Assembly (NCBI GenBank): GCA_019155185.1
Contig: CM032802.1
Location: 13,931,638 to 13,995,637 of the forward strand
Direction: 5' to 3'
Length of the DNA stretch: 64,000 nucleotides
DNA from: Beaufortia kweichowensis
Taxonomy: Eukaryota; Chordata; Actinopteri; Cypriniformes; Gastromyzontidae
Positions 39,101 to 54,100 of the stretch are shown piece after piece (within the stretch, counting starts at the first letter, position 1; the number at the start of each line of letters is the position of its first letter). Below the pieces are notes generated by a model. It did no database searches. It was not told where the DNA came from and saw only the letters and a program-made list of their open reading frames with translations. The translations under genes and the position numbers were made by a program.

Positions 39101-42100
39101 AACTAGCAAGGATGTATTAATGAGACTAACACCTCTTATATGTCATATCTCTCAATCTCCACGCCACTGCCCCCTATTAAACATTGTTGTAACAACATTA
39201 CAAAACTGAGCGACTCAGCACCATTAAGGTACAGGGTGTGACATTTTTAACAACTGTGGATAAATAAAATTAAACAAAACTGTAACCACATTACAAAAAC
39301 AATGAGAAAAGAAATTACTTTCGTTTCTAAATGTTATAGAATTGCCATTTTCTGAAAATGGCATTTAACCTGTTGCAAATCCCCCCACCCACTCTGGCAA
39401 GGGGGTGTGAAATGACATACCCAAAATAAAAATGTTGCCCCTCATAAACCCTTTTAACTACAAACATAACCATGGTATCTTTAGAAAGCCAAAGCTTGAC
39501 AGAAATACTCTAGCTTTTACCAATACAGAGATATATACGCCTAAAATCAGTAGCAAGATTAATTTACCCCTTTAAGTATTTCCTGTTTTTAACTAATATG
39601 GAAAATAATGAACAGGTCAATGGAGAAATGAACCTGGAAATAGCAATATGCTAAAGCCATACATAAGTCTTGTTAGTTTATATTTCAAATGTAAAGCTGA
39701 TACAAGCAAAAATGACTTTTTTACAAACATTTATCTTGGTGCATGTCTAGGTGTCTTTCAAATAAAGCAACATGGAGACCCCAAAGGGAAACTTAGTTAA
39801 CATCTCATATGATGAGGTCTAACAAGCTTGTTTGATCATTTCCAAACATTTATTTTTTGTTTAGAAGTACAGGTGACATGGTTTTCGTGGTATATAGATT
39901 TTTTTTATTGTATCTAAAATGTATTTATGTGCCTTTTCAAATTCACATTCACACCATTATCTTATGACAAGGACAGCAATCTACCCAAATATACATACTC
40001 TTTTGTTGTCCCAAGCACACAACTAGCTTATGACCCAGACAGCAAGCAGCCCCAACTACTCTGTGTTCTTCTCTCAAAAGACATGAAAATCTCAAAGTTA
40101 CATTTTACTTACCACAAAGGGCTGAGTAAATTGCCAGGAGGGGAGTCTTGCTTTAGCATTTCTGGATGCAGCTGCAGTTGTTGCAGACAGGCAAGGATGC
40201 TTTGTCTTTTGTCCAAAGGCCAGTCTTCATAAGAAGTTTATCATTAATGAACTGCACAAAAAGAATTACAAATGCACTTTCTAATGCAGCTGATTATCTC
40301 ACATTGAAACCTGACAAGCATTATGGCACTTTCTTGCATTTATAAGTCTTGCTTTGTACAGCAGCCTGCATGCGTTACATAACATTGTTTCTAAGCGTTA
40401 GCGTTAATGGCTAACAGGATAATAAATGCCCTTTCTAACACAGTTAATTATTTCACACAAAGAAACTGACAAACATGATTGCATTTTCCACTCTCTGGCA
40501 CACTGATAACTTAGTTTTGCTCTCTACATACAACAATATGTGGAATGTTTCAGTATGTTGTATATCATTACTCCATTGCAACACTTGAATAACATGGACA
40601 TAATACGGTATTTGAATGTACTTTGGTCATTCTAGTCAGTAAAATAAAAGTGACAACTTTTACAAAACACTGTAATATGCAGTAAGAATAACAAAATATT
40701 AACAATCTCTGAAATATTAACAAACTTACCGATCTAAAGCAGGATGGAGACCTTCTGATCTATGTCGAGACATATACGTCCTTTAGAGTCAACGTGGCAC
40801 ACTGTACTTTCTTCACCTAAATTATCTCTTTTCCTTATCACTGCTTCACATAAGTTTGTGCAAGCAGCAGCAGAAGAAAAACTTTTTGTCCCAGACATGG
40901 ATCTATTGCAAACATGCTAGCAAGGCGAGTAATGGTGCACACAGTGAACCCGGAGGCGTCGCGTCAAGCATGCGTGCGTAAACTGTCCAGGAACAAATGT
41001 TTATGCAAACAAAAAAACGCAATAACATAACAGTGATTATGTGGATCCACACATGGGTGTATTGGTAATTTCTTTGACTAAAAGTTACAAGTCATCTCAA
41101 AATATGTTTTGAACTCTTGCCTAATTTTTTTACCGAACATATTTTTGTAAGCATAAACTGACGTCACTTTCACTATTTTATCAAATTACGGAGCTAGTTT
41201 TTATCAGAAATGTTAAAATATGCTCGTTCTGTTCCAGACACTCTACTAAATGCATTCCTAGGTATTACTTTATTGAAGAATGCAAAACACGCACATAATT
41301 TGTCTAAAAAACAGGAAGTTGCCATTGTGTTTACCGGATTTCATGATGTAAACAATGGATGTTCTATGTTTTTTTGTGCCAGTTTGTGCGTTTAGTGGAA
41401 ATATTTTATATGGATTTTGTATACTGGATTCTTTCTATGGGAAAATGAGAAATGTTACTATTATTCGACCTAACATTATTTTGCCACAACACAATAAAGG
41501 TAAGGACCCTCGTATTGCATTGTTTACTCTTTATACAGAATAAGAAAATACTCTTGGAAAATTATCTTTATTGTGAAATGCTTATCTAGTAACAAATCTG
41601 CAGTATTTTGTCTTTCAAACAGTGTATTGGTTGACCTTATTATTTTACAAAATAATAGTGTATACAAGCAATTATTGTAAACAACAACAATCGTGAGGCC
41701 AGCAGCGATCTTAGCCAGGAAACTGGTTAAATGTGAAAATTTACAACAATCCTTACTCACACATCCGAGAACAGCATGGTCTTCAGTGTCTGAACTTTAT
41801 TAGATAGTTTGTTGCCATCTAGCTCCAGAATTAACTTCTGCTGTACTTCAAAAGTGTAGCTGAGTTCAGGAGGGTAGCTCAAGTTCAGTGCATATATCAG
41901 TCCCATCAGCATGGGTGTGGCATTAAGTGCATTGACAGCTAGACAGAATATACAGATTATGTACAGGACCCTTAGTCAGTGGAGGGACATTAGTAAAGTT
42001 AATGTTAGACTTTTCTGTCAGAAATATTCTGCACATAACAGGACTATACTTGAAGATAAAATGAGACAACTTGAACTAGATATTTTGCGGTTGAAAATAG

Positions 42101-45100
42101 AAGAGAATAATGAAAGTACTTCTGATTTTTTTAGAGACAAGGAAAACTATTCTCCGGAATCTCTTACAAAAGAGAGTCTCTGATAAGTCCAAACTGGCCA
42201 AACTCAGCTGTTAGACATGAATGAGTTATCTGTAGCCCTTAATGATCTGTTTCCTGGCTTGGACAGTTTAACATCAGAAAACAACGAAATCTCAGTTTTC
42301 GTAGAGTGTTTTGAAAGAGGAACTCTACAAGTGAGTTTGTGGAGAGCAGTAATCTTGCGGATATAAAAAACTGGAGACCTGTGTCTCTACTTGGAGTCAA
42401 CTATAAGATACTGTCCAAAGCGGTAACTAATTGACTAAAACTTTATTTATCAAAAATTATTTTCAAATTGTAAATGCAATATGCATTTTTATGCCATTGC
42501 TTTTGAACCAGTGGTTTTTAAAGCAACAGCAAGGTCTTCCTAGTGTTCCTGTTAAAGTCCACAGAGGCATTAGACAATGTTGTCCCCTTTCAGGTCAACT
42601 TCACCGCTATTGTGTAAACTAAAAAGCCAGTTAACAGGTCTAAGGGTTACCAAAATAAGCTCTCAAAAGCCCATTAAGCTTTCTGCATATGCTGATGATG
42701 TTTGAGCAGGGGTTAGAGCAGGGTTGTCAAACTCATTTTCACAGAGGGTCACTTCAGCATTATGGCTGCCGTCTGTAAGACTGTACAAATGTTATTACTC
42801 CTCAACATATTGTTAAATAACTTTCTCTTTATTTTATTATTACTTATTTAAGTTACAAATATTATATATGCATTTGCATAGATGCAAAAATATGTTACTG
42901 CTCTGTGACATTTTAACATAAATCCGTTTAATTTATCAGGTTAAGAAAAATGCATTACTTCATCAGTCAAAGGAAATCATTGCATTAACTTTGTTAAAAA
43001 CTTTTTCGTCACATTTGAGGGGGCAGAAATATGGAGAACATAGCACATGTTCTTAGCCACACCAGTGTATTTGGTGTTATACAATGTGTTAACATGGTTT
43101 ATGCTTCAAAAAACACATTATTTGTAACATCATATGTTATTGCATCTCCTCTCTGCACTGCCTTTTTAAAACGTGCCATACCATCGCTCATTGCTCTGAA
43201 AAGCACAGTGTACTCTGATTGACCAGCTGATCAGCGTGTTATGATGTTTGAATACCTACGCATGTGGAAGAAGTCTTACGCCCCATACCATAAACGTGGC
43301 CAGTGAGTGCAATACTGTCCGCCAGATACTCAACCTGGTGCAAAGCGCAATGATGAATATGTCAATATGTTTATCTATTTTCATACATTTTGGCTGATAT
43401 GACAACAAATAATACATTTGCATTGGAGGTTTTACGTTAGCTCACACGATCTACCGGTAGCTAGTGAGTGACGTGTTGGAGACCCCTGCTTACCCCTACC
43501 CCTACAACTTGGTGGGCTCATTCCTCTGGCATAAAATGATTTTAGAGCCTCCAGAGGACCTGGTGGGAAGAATTCAGAAACAACTGGTGGACTTCTTCGG
43601 GTAAGGGCAGCACTGGCTGAGGGCACCAGTGCTATATCTGCCTATTCAGGATGGAGGCCAAGGACTTGTTGACACTAAATCCAGAGTTAAAGCTTTTAGA
43701 CTTCAGACAGCGCAAAAGACTGCTCTTTGGTAGGATGTAAGCTGGTCTGGAGTAGCCTGTGCCCTTTTGAGGAGAGCAGGCAACATGGGGCTAGATCTGA
43801 AAAAAGAAACAGAAACGGATCACCTGTTTCTTTTGAAGATTAATAAGTTGAACCTCACTGGTCTTACATATTTTTACTGGTCAGTGTTAAGAATGTGGTC
43901 ACTTTTTAAGTATTCTAGAGAATCCAATGGTGTACAGAGACTCTGGCTGAAGAAAAAACCATTGCTTTTTAATTCTTTAATGGACCTGGATTTTTTTTTA
44001 TCTGATTTCTTTAGAAAAGCCTAATGGTGTGCAATGATCACTAAGGTTGGTCAATTAATCTCTGAGGGTGGATGGATATCTGCTGAAGCATTAGCCTTAA
44101 AACTGGGCATGAGGTCAGTTTGAGTGCCGGAGAAATTGTTAACTCAAGTATGTGAGTTTTCACCTAAAATGAAAGAATGGCAAGAAACAGAGGGTGAGAG
44201 AACACCTCAGCTAGATCTTTTTGGTGATACAGGAAAGAGGGCCCTCTATGTTCTGTGTGTTAAGATGGCGCATTTTTACTTGCTTGAAAACCTGAGGGAA
44301 TTAGCAGGAAAGTGGCAGGATGTTTTGTGCTTCCCCTAAAGGTCTGGAGACCTTAAGTGGAGGGTGGTGCATGGTATAATAGCTACAAACTGTCATTTTT
44401 GTGGGTTGTAAGAGACAGTGTTTCACTCTTTTTTTTATCAAGTAGAGGCATACTGTCAAACTCTGGGAGAGGTTGTTACACCTATGCTTTTTTGTTTATG
44501 GATCTAAATACAGCAAGAGCAGAATGCAAGCTCATATTTTATAATTTTTTTATTTGGGCAAGCAAAATTAATTAAAATACATTAACTGATGTTGACTTGG
44601 TTTTCAGGGGATTAATACAAAACCTGTATTAACATTTAAATGGGGTATAAACCAATGCATTTTTAAAATTAATCATAATAGTTTCTTGCATATTTTAGTT
44701 TGAGGGATGATAGATCGTAAATCTGTTCTTCCGGATGCATGCACAGTTATTGATGTATGTTTTTGCTTAAAGGCGTCATGAATTGTTTTTTTTTATAATT
44801 TTATACTGTTGTCTGAGGTCCACTTATGTCGTTCGCGAGGTTTTGACATTCAAAAACATCAAAATCAATAAGTAATAAGCTATTTTATTCCGTGGTTTGA
44901 GGCTTCCTTGCAAGACGATTAGTTTTTATGGCCGTGCCTCATTGATAACAGTTTTGCATAGTAAACTGATATTCAACTCCCCTGTCAGTAAACGTGGGGA
45001 CAAGCTACATCATTCATAGTTGGGGCCGTTTGTAAGCGGGGCTGCAGAATTTGCCAGTATTATTCTTCTGTGTCTATAACATCATTCATAGGTACATTCC

Positions 45101-48100
45101 AGGATCTGGCATTCGCTGGGCCTGGTGTTAATAAAAGCTTTTATTTCAGTAACAATGACATTTTCAGTTCTGATTCTTTTAGTACAAGGACCTCTTATAT
45201 ATCAAAAGCTCAAGTGAAAGTTGATTCCTTAATTCATGACTCCTTTAATATTTAATTAATACTTAATATTTATAATATTTAATTATTGTTTTTCTAAAAA
45301 GGGTTGTTCATAAAGAGATTATCAAAGTCTCTCTCTCTCTCTCTCCCCCTCTCTCTTTGTATGCTTAATCCTTTCTTTTTAGAAATATCTGTGAGCCTGC
45401 TGTCATTGGTGGTGACAGCCTGTGGTTTGGCACTTTTTGGCGTCTCTCTCTTTGTCTCTTGGAAGTTGTGCTGGATTCCATGGCGCGAGCGAAGTCTTTC
45501 GCCTGGCACCAAGGAGGGCCATCCAGAGCCTACTCACCCTCCTCTTCCACCCCTTCAACCCCAGCCTGTCTATACAGAGGTGGACGCCACCCTCGACCGC
45601 CGGAATAATGCCCGAGGTTCAGTGGTAAAGGAAACCACTGTGCCACCCACTCCAGTCTCTCCAGCGGTTCCCAGGTCTCCTCCTGCCGTGCCAGTGCCTG
45701 AGGCAGCCCTGAAGATAAGCCACACTTCACCTGATATTCCTCTGGAGGTGGAGTCCAAGACTCAAGAGAACGGTGTCCATGGCAACACACGCATGCAGAG
45801 GCAAATCACAGATCCTTCCTCAACCTGCGTTAGGTAACTCAGCTTTTCTTTGAGGAATTGTGGTAAAAAAAAAATTATATATATATATATATGCATACTA
45901 CTTATACATACTTATTACTTTATGTCTAAAATGATAGAGCAATAAAACATCATTTTGTGTATCAGTTATGGCTCATGCACATTGTTGTCTTTTCATAATC
46001 ATGTTCACTACACTACATTTTGTGATTTCTTATCATTTGCAATTTACCTTAATTTTCTACTTTTTGTACCTCAATGATCTTTGCATTACTTTGCTATGCT
46101 AACAAGCGATTATTTAACTTATACTCTCCCCCAGTAAACATTACATATTGTGTCTCTAACTTTTTTTGTCAGCAGGCAAAGTTCAATTCGGCGTCAGATG
46201 AATCAGTCCAATCCTGACTTCACAGTGAGCCAGTTTCAAAGGCAGGACTCTCTGACTGGTATGAGTCTCGGTCAGCTAAAACCAGAGCTATACAAACAAC
46301 GATCTCTGGATGGCGATGATAACCGTAGCAGTCGTGTGGGAAGCTGTGGACGCCTCCATTTTATTCTTAAATATGACTGTGATCTGGAGCAGCTCATTGT
46401 CAAGATCCACAGAGCACAAGACCTGCCCGCCAAGGACTTCTCGGGGACCTCTGACCCATATGTAAAAATCTATCTACTACCAGACCGCAAAACCAAGCAC
46501 CAAACCAAGGTGCATCGTAAGACTTTAAACCCTGTTTTTGATGAGGTCTTCCTCTTCCCTGTGGCTTATGCTGACCTGCCCACAAGAAAGCTGCACTTCA
46601 GTGTCTACGATTTTGATCGTTTTTCACGCCATGATATTATTGGGCAGGTGGTGGTTGATAACTTTCTGGACCTAGTAGACTTTCCCAGGGAGACCAAGCT
46701 CTGCAGGGACATTCAGTATGTGTCTTCAGTAAGTAACTCATATTTAAAAGGTTTAAAAAATGTATGTTTTGCTATTTTAGTTGTCCTTTAAAGACACATA
46801 CACATCATCTCAACCCAACATTCACCCCTCAGTCTACTTCAATTACTTGCTTGCATTAGGGTTGGGCGATGTCTACCATATTGGCATCGGATAATGTCTA
46901 CAGTAAAACATTGCAATAGATGATGACATCGGGGGAGCGGAGCATCCAAAACTTGCGTGTGTGTCATGCAAGTGCACAGAACAGTTTCACAAGAAGAAAA
47001 GCAATCTTGCGGGAGCGCATATATATGCACATGCAGAATAGCATCCATTTGCGGAAAAGAATCCATGTGAGAGCGCATTTCTTTTCCACGTAACAATCGT
47101 GTGCGTTATTCTCAAAACAACTGCTTAACACGTTGAGTAAACTTTTAATACTTTGTAAAACATGCAGATCCAGTGATGCAGATCTACATTATTAAAAGAT
47201 AACTGTAAAGAATTGTTAGCATATTGTGCGAAGTACTAGTAGACTACCTGCATAACTCATGGACAAAAAAAATGTTAAAAACACTAAAATACTGTCTTAA
47301 TAATAACAGTAATTATTACCCACTACTAATACTAACAATGCTCATGCAAAACAAACAAAAAAAAAACTTTACCCATACAGACACAGGCTGTATACATATT
47401 ATGTTATTACAAACTATATAAACCAAAACAATAAAACATATTGCAGGTGGGTCATTCTTCATTTGTGGTGGCAAGTGGTGGCCCTTTACTTTACAATTTT
47501 AAATACATTTAATAAATCGTTAAATATTTGTATTCTGTACTGTTAATAGTTACATTTTTGTTTTAAAATACATATTTAATTAAAGTTGAGAGACTATTTT
47601 ATTTAAAATTTTGATAAATACATACTTATAATGTATAATGTAAGTATGTATAATATAAATAATATGTCCCCTGATCTTAAAATCATCATAATGGCAGCCT
47701 CCATTTTAGAAAAATCTGGATTTAGGCTAATTTGTCTGTGGTGTTACTGTCTTTCCTGGTAACACCATAGACATAAGTGGTTGTGTCATCAGTGTTTGAT
47801 TAAAAATGTTTTTATGTGCTTCTATTTTAATGGATATAGCATATTAAACTACTTTTAAATGCATAGCAATGCATTTGATAAAAAAAAGCATTTTTACAAA
47901 TTCTGCTTTTTATTTGTCACATCAATTGAAGAATGACCCAGGTGGAAATATAGTCTGGAAATATAGTCCAAATAAGAAAATATGTATACATATTTATATA
48001 CAACAACATGTCGACTAAAATGAGTCATGGTTTAACTAAAGTAATCATATTTTTTGTTCAGTTTATACAAATTCTACTCAATCACCCCAAATGTACTATA

Positions 48101-51100
48101 GTAAAGCTGTGGTAGTTTGGTAAAAAATAAAGGGAAAAAAGAAAGACTTACTCGTCAGGTATAATAAGCTACACTGGATGCAGTTAATCTGCTCATTTTT
48201 GGATTCACAATATTTTTTTGATGTAAACGTGTGCAGCACATTATCGTCCAAATATGTCTCTGCCGTTGCTTCCGTGTTCATGTTAAGCATTCTCAGTATC
48301 ACCTTATGCACTTTTAGTCCGCAAACATAATAAATCTGAGAAATATTTGTATATTTCCCATTGTTTACATCCGATTTCATGTTAGAGAATCACATTTTAT
48401 CATTATTTTCAAAAAAGTGTGATGGTAAAGCTGGTAAAGCTCTGTGAAATCCAATTAGTCAGAGTCTCACATGTAAAATGAGTTCACGCAACACATGATT
48501 CATAGTTTACAATCATGCAATAAATGTGTTCTTTCACAACTTTGCGTTGTTATGTTGCTAAAGACTAATGCTAGCAGCTGTATTTCAGCTGTAGTTTTCT
48601 GAACCACTCAGGTGACAATGTAACAGAGTTGACCAATGTAATTGAGGCAAAAATGTGAGTCACGGCTGTAGGGTGGGGTTTTAACGTTAGGGGCGGGGTT
48701 TGTGTTTAACTGGTTTGGGGAAAAAATCTTGCTACCGCACCATCTTAATGATCATACGACTATTTACGTACGCCATGTGACCTGTAAATGTGAAAAAAAT
48801 GAAAGAGTGATTTATGACATCATTCCACAACGATCGTAAATACTTTAGCATGTAAAACACATTTTTTTTATTCTTTCATTTCGTTTTATTACGACATTTA
48901 CATTTAGGCATTTAGCTGGCGCTTTTATCCAAAGAGACTTACAAATAGGAGACAAATCATCAATCACCAAAGAAGGCAACAATAGTACGAAGAAGTGCTT
49001 TTCTAATTTTACAATGTTTCAAAGTGCTAGATAGTAGCTGTAGGGGAAAGAAAGGTTTTTTATTTTTTTGGGGTCGAGTGGGCAGGTGGTGGGGTGACAA
49101 ACACTTTTAAGTGATCCATGTGTCTGCGGGGTCTTAAAAAGTCCCAAAAATTTAAAGTTTAAATTTTGTGGTGGTCAAAATATTTACATAGCATAATGGT
49201 AAACTGGCATTAAACTATTAAACACATTAAAGTGACACATTATGTTTTACTATGCTATACATGATATCCACCTTAAATACTGCATGGCAGTAATTCACCA
49301 GTTACTAAATCAGTGAATTAAATTTAATTTACTTTGCAAGCAATTTTGTTACTCTGCATTTCTTCTGCAATGTTTTTAAGCCATGATATTGGTCTTAAAT
49401 TCCATTCATAATGGTCTTAAAAAGGTCTTAAAATCTTAAATTCGACTTTGTGAAATCTACAGAAACCCTGTATACCTTTATATGTAAAATACTCTACATA
49501 GTGTTTTATATTGTGTGACAGAAATCTGATATTGCAGTATATTTAAAACACACAAGTTTATATATGGCAATATATTAGATTTTAGATTAGATTAGATTTT
49601 CCACAGAAAGTGACAATCATGTGACAGCTGTTGAATTTGTGGCACACACAAGCTGCGGATCAGTAGCAAACGTAATTATATGTGAAAGAAGGTGTCGCTT
49701 CAGCATACGTACTGTATATGTACTACACTGTAAACGGAGTAGCTTATGTGTGAACCAGGCGTAAGACATTTGGTCTTGTGCTGGTAAACTATTAAAATCC
49801 TTATGCATATGTAGCACAGACATTTGACTATATAGCACGCGTTCTGCCACCAGTTCAGCTCTGTCCACAAAACATGTCATCACTGTTTACTAACACAAAA
49901 TAGGTCTATTAGGTCTGTTAACACAATGTGAATTTGATTAGCTGTTTTCCGATGTGCTACTTTCGGACTGTTTTGTTGCCAAAGTCTATGACATTCTGTT
50001 ATAGTTTTGTTGTAGTTTTCATTTTTTTGCCTGGAATTTACATTTTTCACATCACGGAAATCATAAGGCTCTAAATATGGCGGTACAATGGTATGTAAAT
50101 TGAAACCACAAACCATATTCGTATGTCATCAATCTCAAGAGGCATATTTCTGCTTGTACTAAAATCACTGAAGATATAAAACAACCATTTGTTTCACAAC
50201 CTTTGGACAAAAAGATTTTTTTTATTTTTGAAATGATTTAAAATCACTTTAAGACATCAACATATCAACATAACATGTTTCTTGCTTTCAGTAGATCACT
50301 GTTATTAACCAAATGCAGGTAAAAATCAACTATGGCGGGTGGCGCTGTCAAATCTGTTGCCAGTTTGCTGGAGGAAGTCATGTAATCCAGACTTAGCACC
50401 ACATTTAGCGCAAATAATACATTGGTGATATATTAAATGATATATTAAATACACACTAATAGCGCAACATCTGCGCACAACTGACTTACTTGAACATACA
50501 ATAGCAGGAGCAAAGACTCAAAGACTTAAATGGATGTGAAAGCGTCAAAAAAAGATTATAGAATGAGGATAAAAGGGGGAAATGCAGTAAAAGATGGTCA
50601 TTTTTATCATATGAAATGCAGATTTTATAATAAAAATGTTTATATAAAAGCTGTGACTTTGTTATTCTGGGTTATTGTTTTTAGCTAATAGAAGTCAAAA
50701 ATAGGAGTGGCCAAAATGGGCTCGTGAGCGAAAAGGTTCATTTCTAATCCTGCCAGTAAAGCATGTTGGTGAATTTTCATTTATAGTTTAGAGTCGATGG
50801 GTCTTAACATTATGGCAGCAGGATCTCAGTTAAATCTTTAATTCTCCAGCAGACTAAATTGTAGTCATCATGGTGAAGTTTGATTAAATAGGTGTTAGAA
50901 AAGCTCAACACTCACACTCTCGGCTGAGTTATTTCCAGAACAAGTGATAAAATGGCTGCTTTTTTCAACACTGATGACGTTAGTGCTGTTCCCATTATGT
51001 TTTAGGTGTCCCATTAGGTGTTTTATCCTCACTGATTACATGACTATGAATAAAAGAGTGAACTGATGAAAAAAGAATATGAATAAATAAATCAGTCACT

Positions 51101-54100
51101 GAGTTATAGAAATTAATGTGTTGTAGCTTTAAAAACACACCATTTATTTTAATCGGTTATTTAAAATTGGTTTCATTTAGACAAAGCTGTGGAACATGTT
51201 TGCAGTTATGTAGAATTACATTTCAGAGTAACCAATGCTTGTTTCTTTTTTCAAGGATAATGTGGATCTGGGCGATTTGATGTTTTCTCTTTGCTTCCTG
51301 CCTACTGCTGGACGTCTGACCATCACCATGATCAAAGCAAGAAATCTGAAAGCCATGGACATCACTGGAGCTTCAGGTGGAAAAACAGAGATGTTCACAG
51401 AACATACTAAAATCTGTTTGCATACTTTTATTTGTGTATTCATTCATTTATTAAAGTCATATACTATTGATTTTTTATTATATTGGGATTGTAATAAAAC
51501 ATGTACTTAATATTACATGTAATATTATAATGAATCTTTAAAAGGATAACAATCAACAGCAACCACTAAATATTTAATGCAAAGCACTTATGCTAATAAG
51601 AAAATAGCAAAAAACGTCTCAGGTTACGTATGTAACCCTTGTTCCCTGAGAGGGAACGAGACGCTGCGTCAGCAAATGACGCTATGGGAACGCCTTTGTG
51701 TGACCGCGTCTGAAGCACGTGTGCAAGATTGCCAAATGGCTAGACTGAACGTCAAGGGCGGGTGACGTCAGGACCAGGAAGCTATAAAAGAGCGTGGAAC
51801 GCACACACATTCAGCGAAAAGTGCCGAAGCTGCGCCCAGGCATGCAGGGAGTATGGCCGGAAGACGCAGCGTCTCGTTCCCTCTCAGGGAACAAGGGTTA
51901 CATACGTAACCTGAGACGTTCCCTTTCAAGGGAACTCAACGCTGCGTCAGCGAATGACGCTATGGGAACGCAATCCCAACGTCGCCGTACGAGCAAGTCC
52001 CTGGAAGTGTGAATCCGTAGAGCACAATAAGAGGAACTACCTCGACAGGTTAAGCGTAGACCCTGGCTCGCAAGCCAGAATGCCATAAGGGAGTGAGACG
52101 GCGAGATTTCCTGGCCGTTTACAACTACTCCGAGAAGGCCCGTAAGGGCAAGATATGTAGGACCTCAGTCCTGATATAAGAACATACAGGGAACACACGG
52201 CGAGATTCACTGGCCGGTAACCAAATAAGCCGAAACGCATGGGCTCACCCACTGCGATGGAAGTCACCAGGGCCCCACCGGGCCCCCGGGGAAAGTGCAA
52301 AGGAGCAGAAACCCAAGTGCAGGTAGCTGGCTCTCGAGCCAGAACCGCAAAGCTGGAAACACACGGCGAGACTCAGCTGGCCGTTGTCCAAGTCCAAGTC
52401 GACCCCTTAGGGCCGAGGTGCATGGGAACCCCTGTCACGGGGTCCTGGCCCTCGAGCCAGACCCCAAAGAGGACGAGAGACAAGACCCTACTTGCCGCAA
52501 GTCAGATAAATAGAATACCCAGCGAGATTTCCTGGCTGTCATTCGTAGAAAACAAGCCCTTCAGGGCTGCAGAACATGGGCACCTGGCGTGGAAGCCAGG
52601 TCCAAGTTATAAAAACGCTCGAACGTGAGCGGCGAGGACCAGCCGGCCGCATTACACACATCTTCGAGCGTAGCCCCTGACCGTAAGGCCTTAGAGGCCG
52701 CCATACCCCTAGTTGAGTGAGCCTTGACAGACTGGCCATGGACAAGGCTATGAAAGGCAGATACGGCAGCCGCATAGACCTTGACCGTAGAGGGCATAAG
52801 CCCCGAAGAAAAACGATCTTGCAAGAATTCCAGAACCACGCTAATCGGGCAGTTAACTGGATCTTGACGTCGATCTGAACACCAGGAAGAGAAGACTTCC
52901 CATTTCAAGGCGTACAGCTTCCTCGTGGAGGGAGCCCTGGATTGCAAGATGGTTGCTACAAACTCGGTCGAGAGACCCGAGCCAACAAAGCTGGCCCCCT
53001 CAGGGGCCAGACCCACAGTTTCCACATCTCTGGGCAAGGGTGCAGGACAGTGCCTTGCTCCTGAGACAGAAGGTCTTTCCTGAGCGGCAGCCTCAACGGG
53101 GTGCCGTCGAGGAGTGCTATCAGGTCCGAGAACCAAACTCGGGCCGGCCAGCGGGGTGCCACCAGTAACAGGCGAATCCTGTGCTGGCGCACCCGTTCCA
53201 GGACTCCCGGGAGCAGAGCGATCGGGGGAAAAGCGTACAAGCGGAGCCTCGGCCACGGATGTATGAGAGCATACAGAGGGGCTGGAGGTACTAGGGAGAA
53301 CCATAAAGGACAGTGCGTCGTCTCCTGAGACGCAAACAGGTCCACTTGTGCTGGGAGAAAGGTATCCCAGATCAGATTCACCACCTCGGGGTGAAGTCTC
53401 CATTCCCCTGGCCTCGGCCCCTGCCTCGACAGGGCGTTCTGCTCCCACATTCAACCGTCCCGGGATGTACGCTGCTCTGAGTGAGAGCAGCTTCCCTTGG
53501 GACCACAACAGGATCTGGTGTGCCAATTTGTTAAGAGGGCGCGACCACAGACCACCTTGATGGTTGATGTACGCAACCGCCGATGTGTTGTCCGTCAGGA
53601 CCAACACGTGGTTGTTGCTGAGGTGAGGAAGGAACTGCCTCAATGCAAGCCATACCGCCATCAACTCTAGGAAATTTATGTGCCACTCGAGCTGGCGGCC
53701 CCTCCATAGACCTCTGGAGCAGCGGTCTTCCATTACCGCGCCCCAGCCTGACAGGGATGCGTCTGTCATAAGCGTTACGCGACGACATATTGACCCCAAT
53801 GTCGGGCCCTGGGAGAGAAACCCAGGTTTGCCCCACACCGCTAGTACCCTCAGACACCTGTGGGTGACCTGAATGATGCAGGAAGGGTTCCCCCTCGGGG
53901 AAAACCCTTTGGATTTGAGCCACCATTGGAGAGGTCTCATGTGTAGCAGGCCCAGAGGTATGACGCTGGCTGCCGCTGCCATGAGACCGAGTATGTGCTG
54001 CCAGTGCAGGACTGTGACTCGTTGATGCAGTTTGAGCCCCTTGACGGCTGCCTGAATGGTTTGAATGCGCACCGCGGTAAGGCGGGCAGACATGACCCTC

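Larger units (their letters stand above)
24121..45382 (+). other. syt9: syt9 intron 1 (about 21 kb), rich in transposon relics
   Basis: GT at 24121 and AG at 45381-45382 after a pyrimidine-rich tract. Parts described separately: SINE, palindromic motif cluster, repeat-family protein relics, MITEs, long palindrome, DIRS fragment, hAT relic and Tx1 LINE. The remaining segments (24720-25500, 31100-33040, 33740-34490, 37480-40110 and 44600-45300) are AT-rich with nothing I can name. No nested host gene is convincingly supported. Confidence 0.7.

Noticed and set aside
51235..51510. 91-codon ORF as an independent C2-domain protein
   Set aside because: Only the first part is real, as syt9 exon 4. 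It reads through the donor at 51377 into intron.
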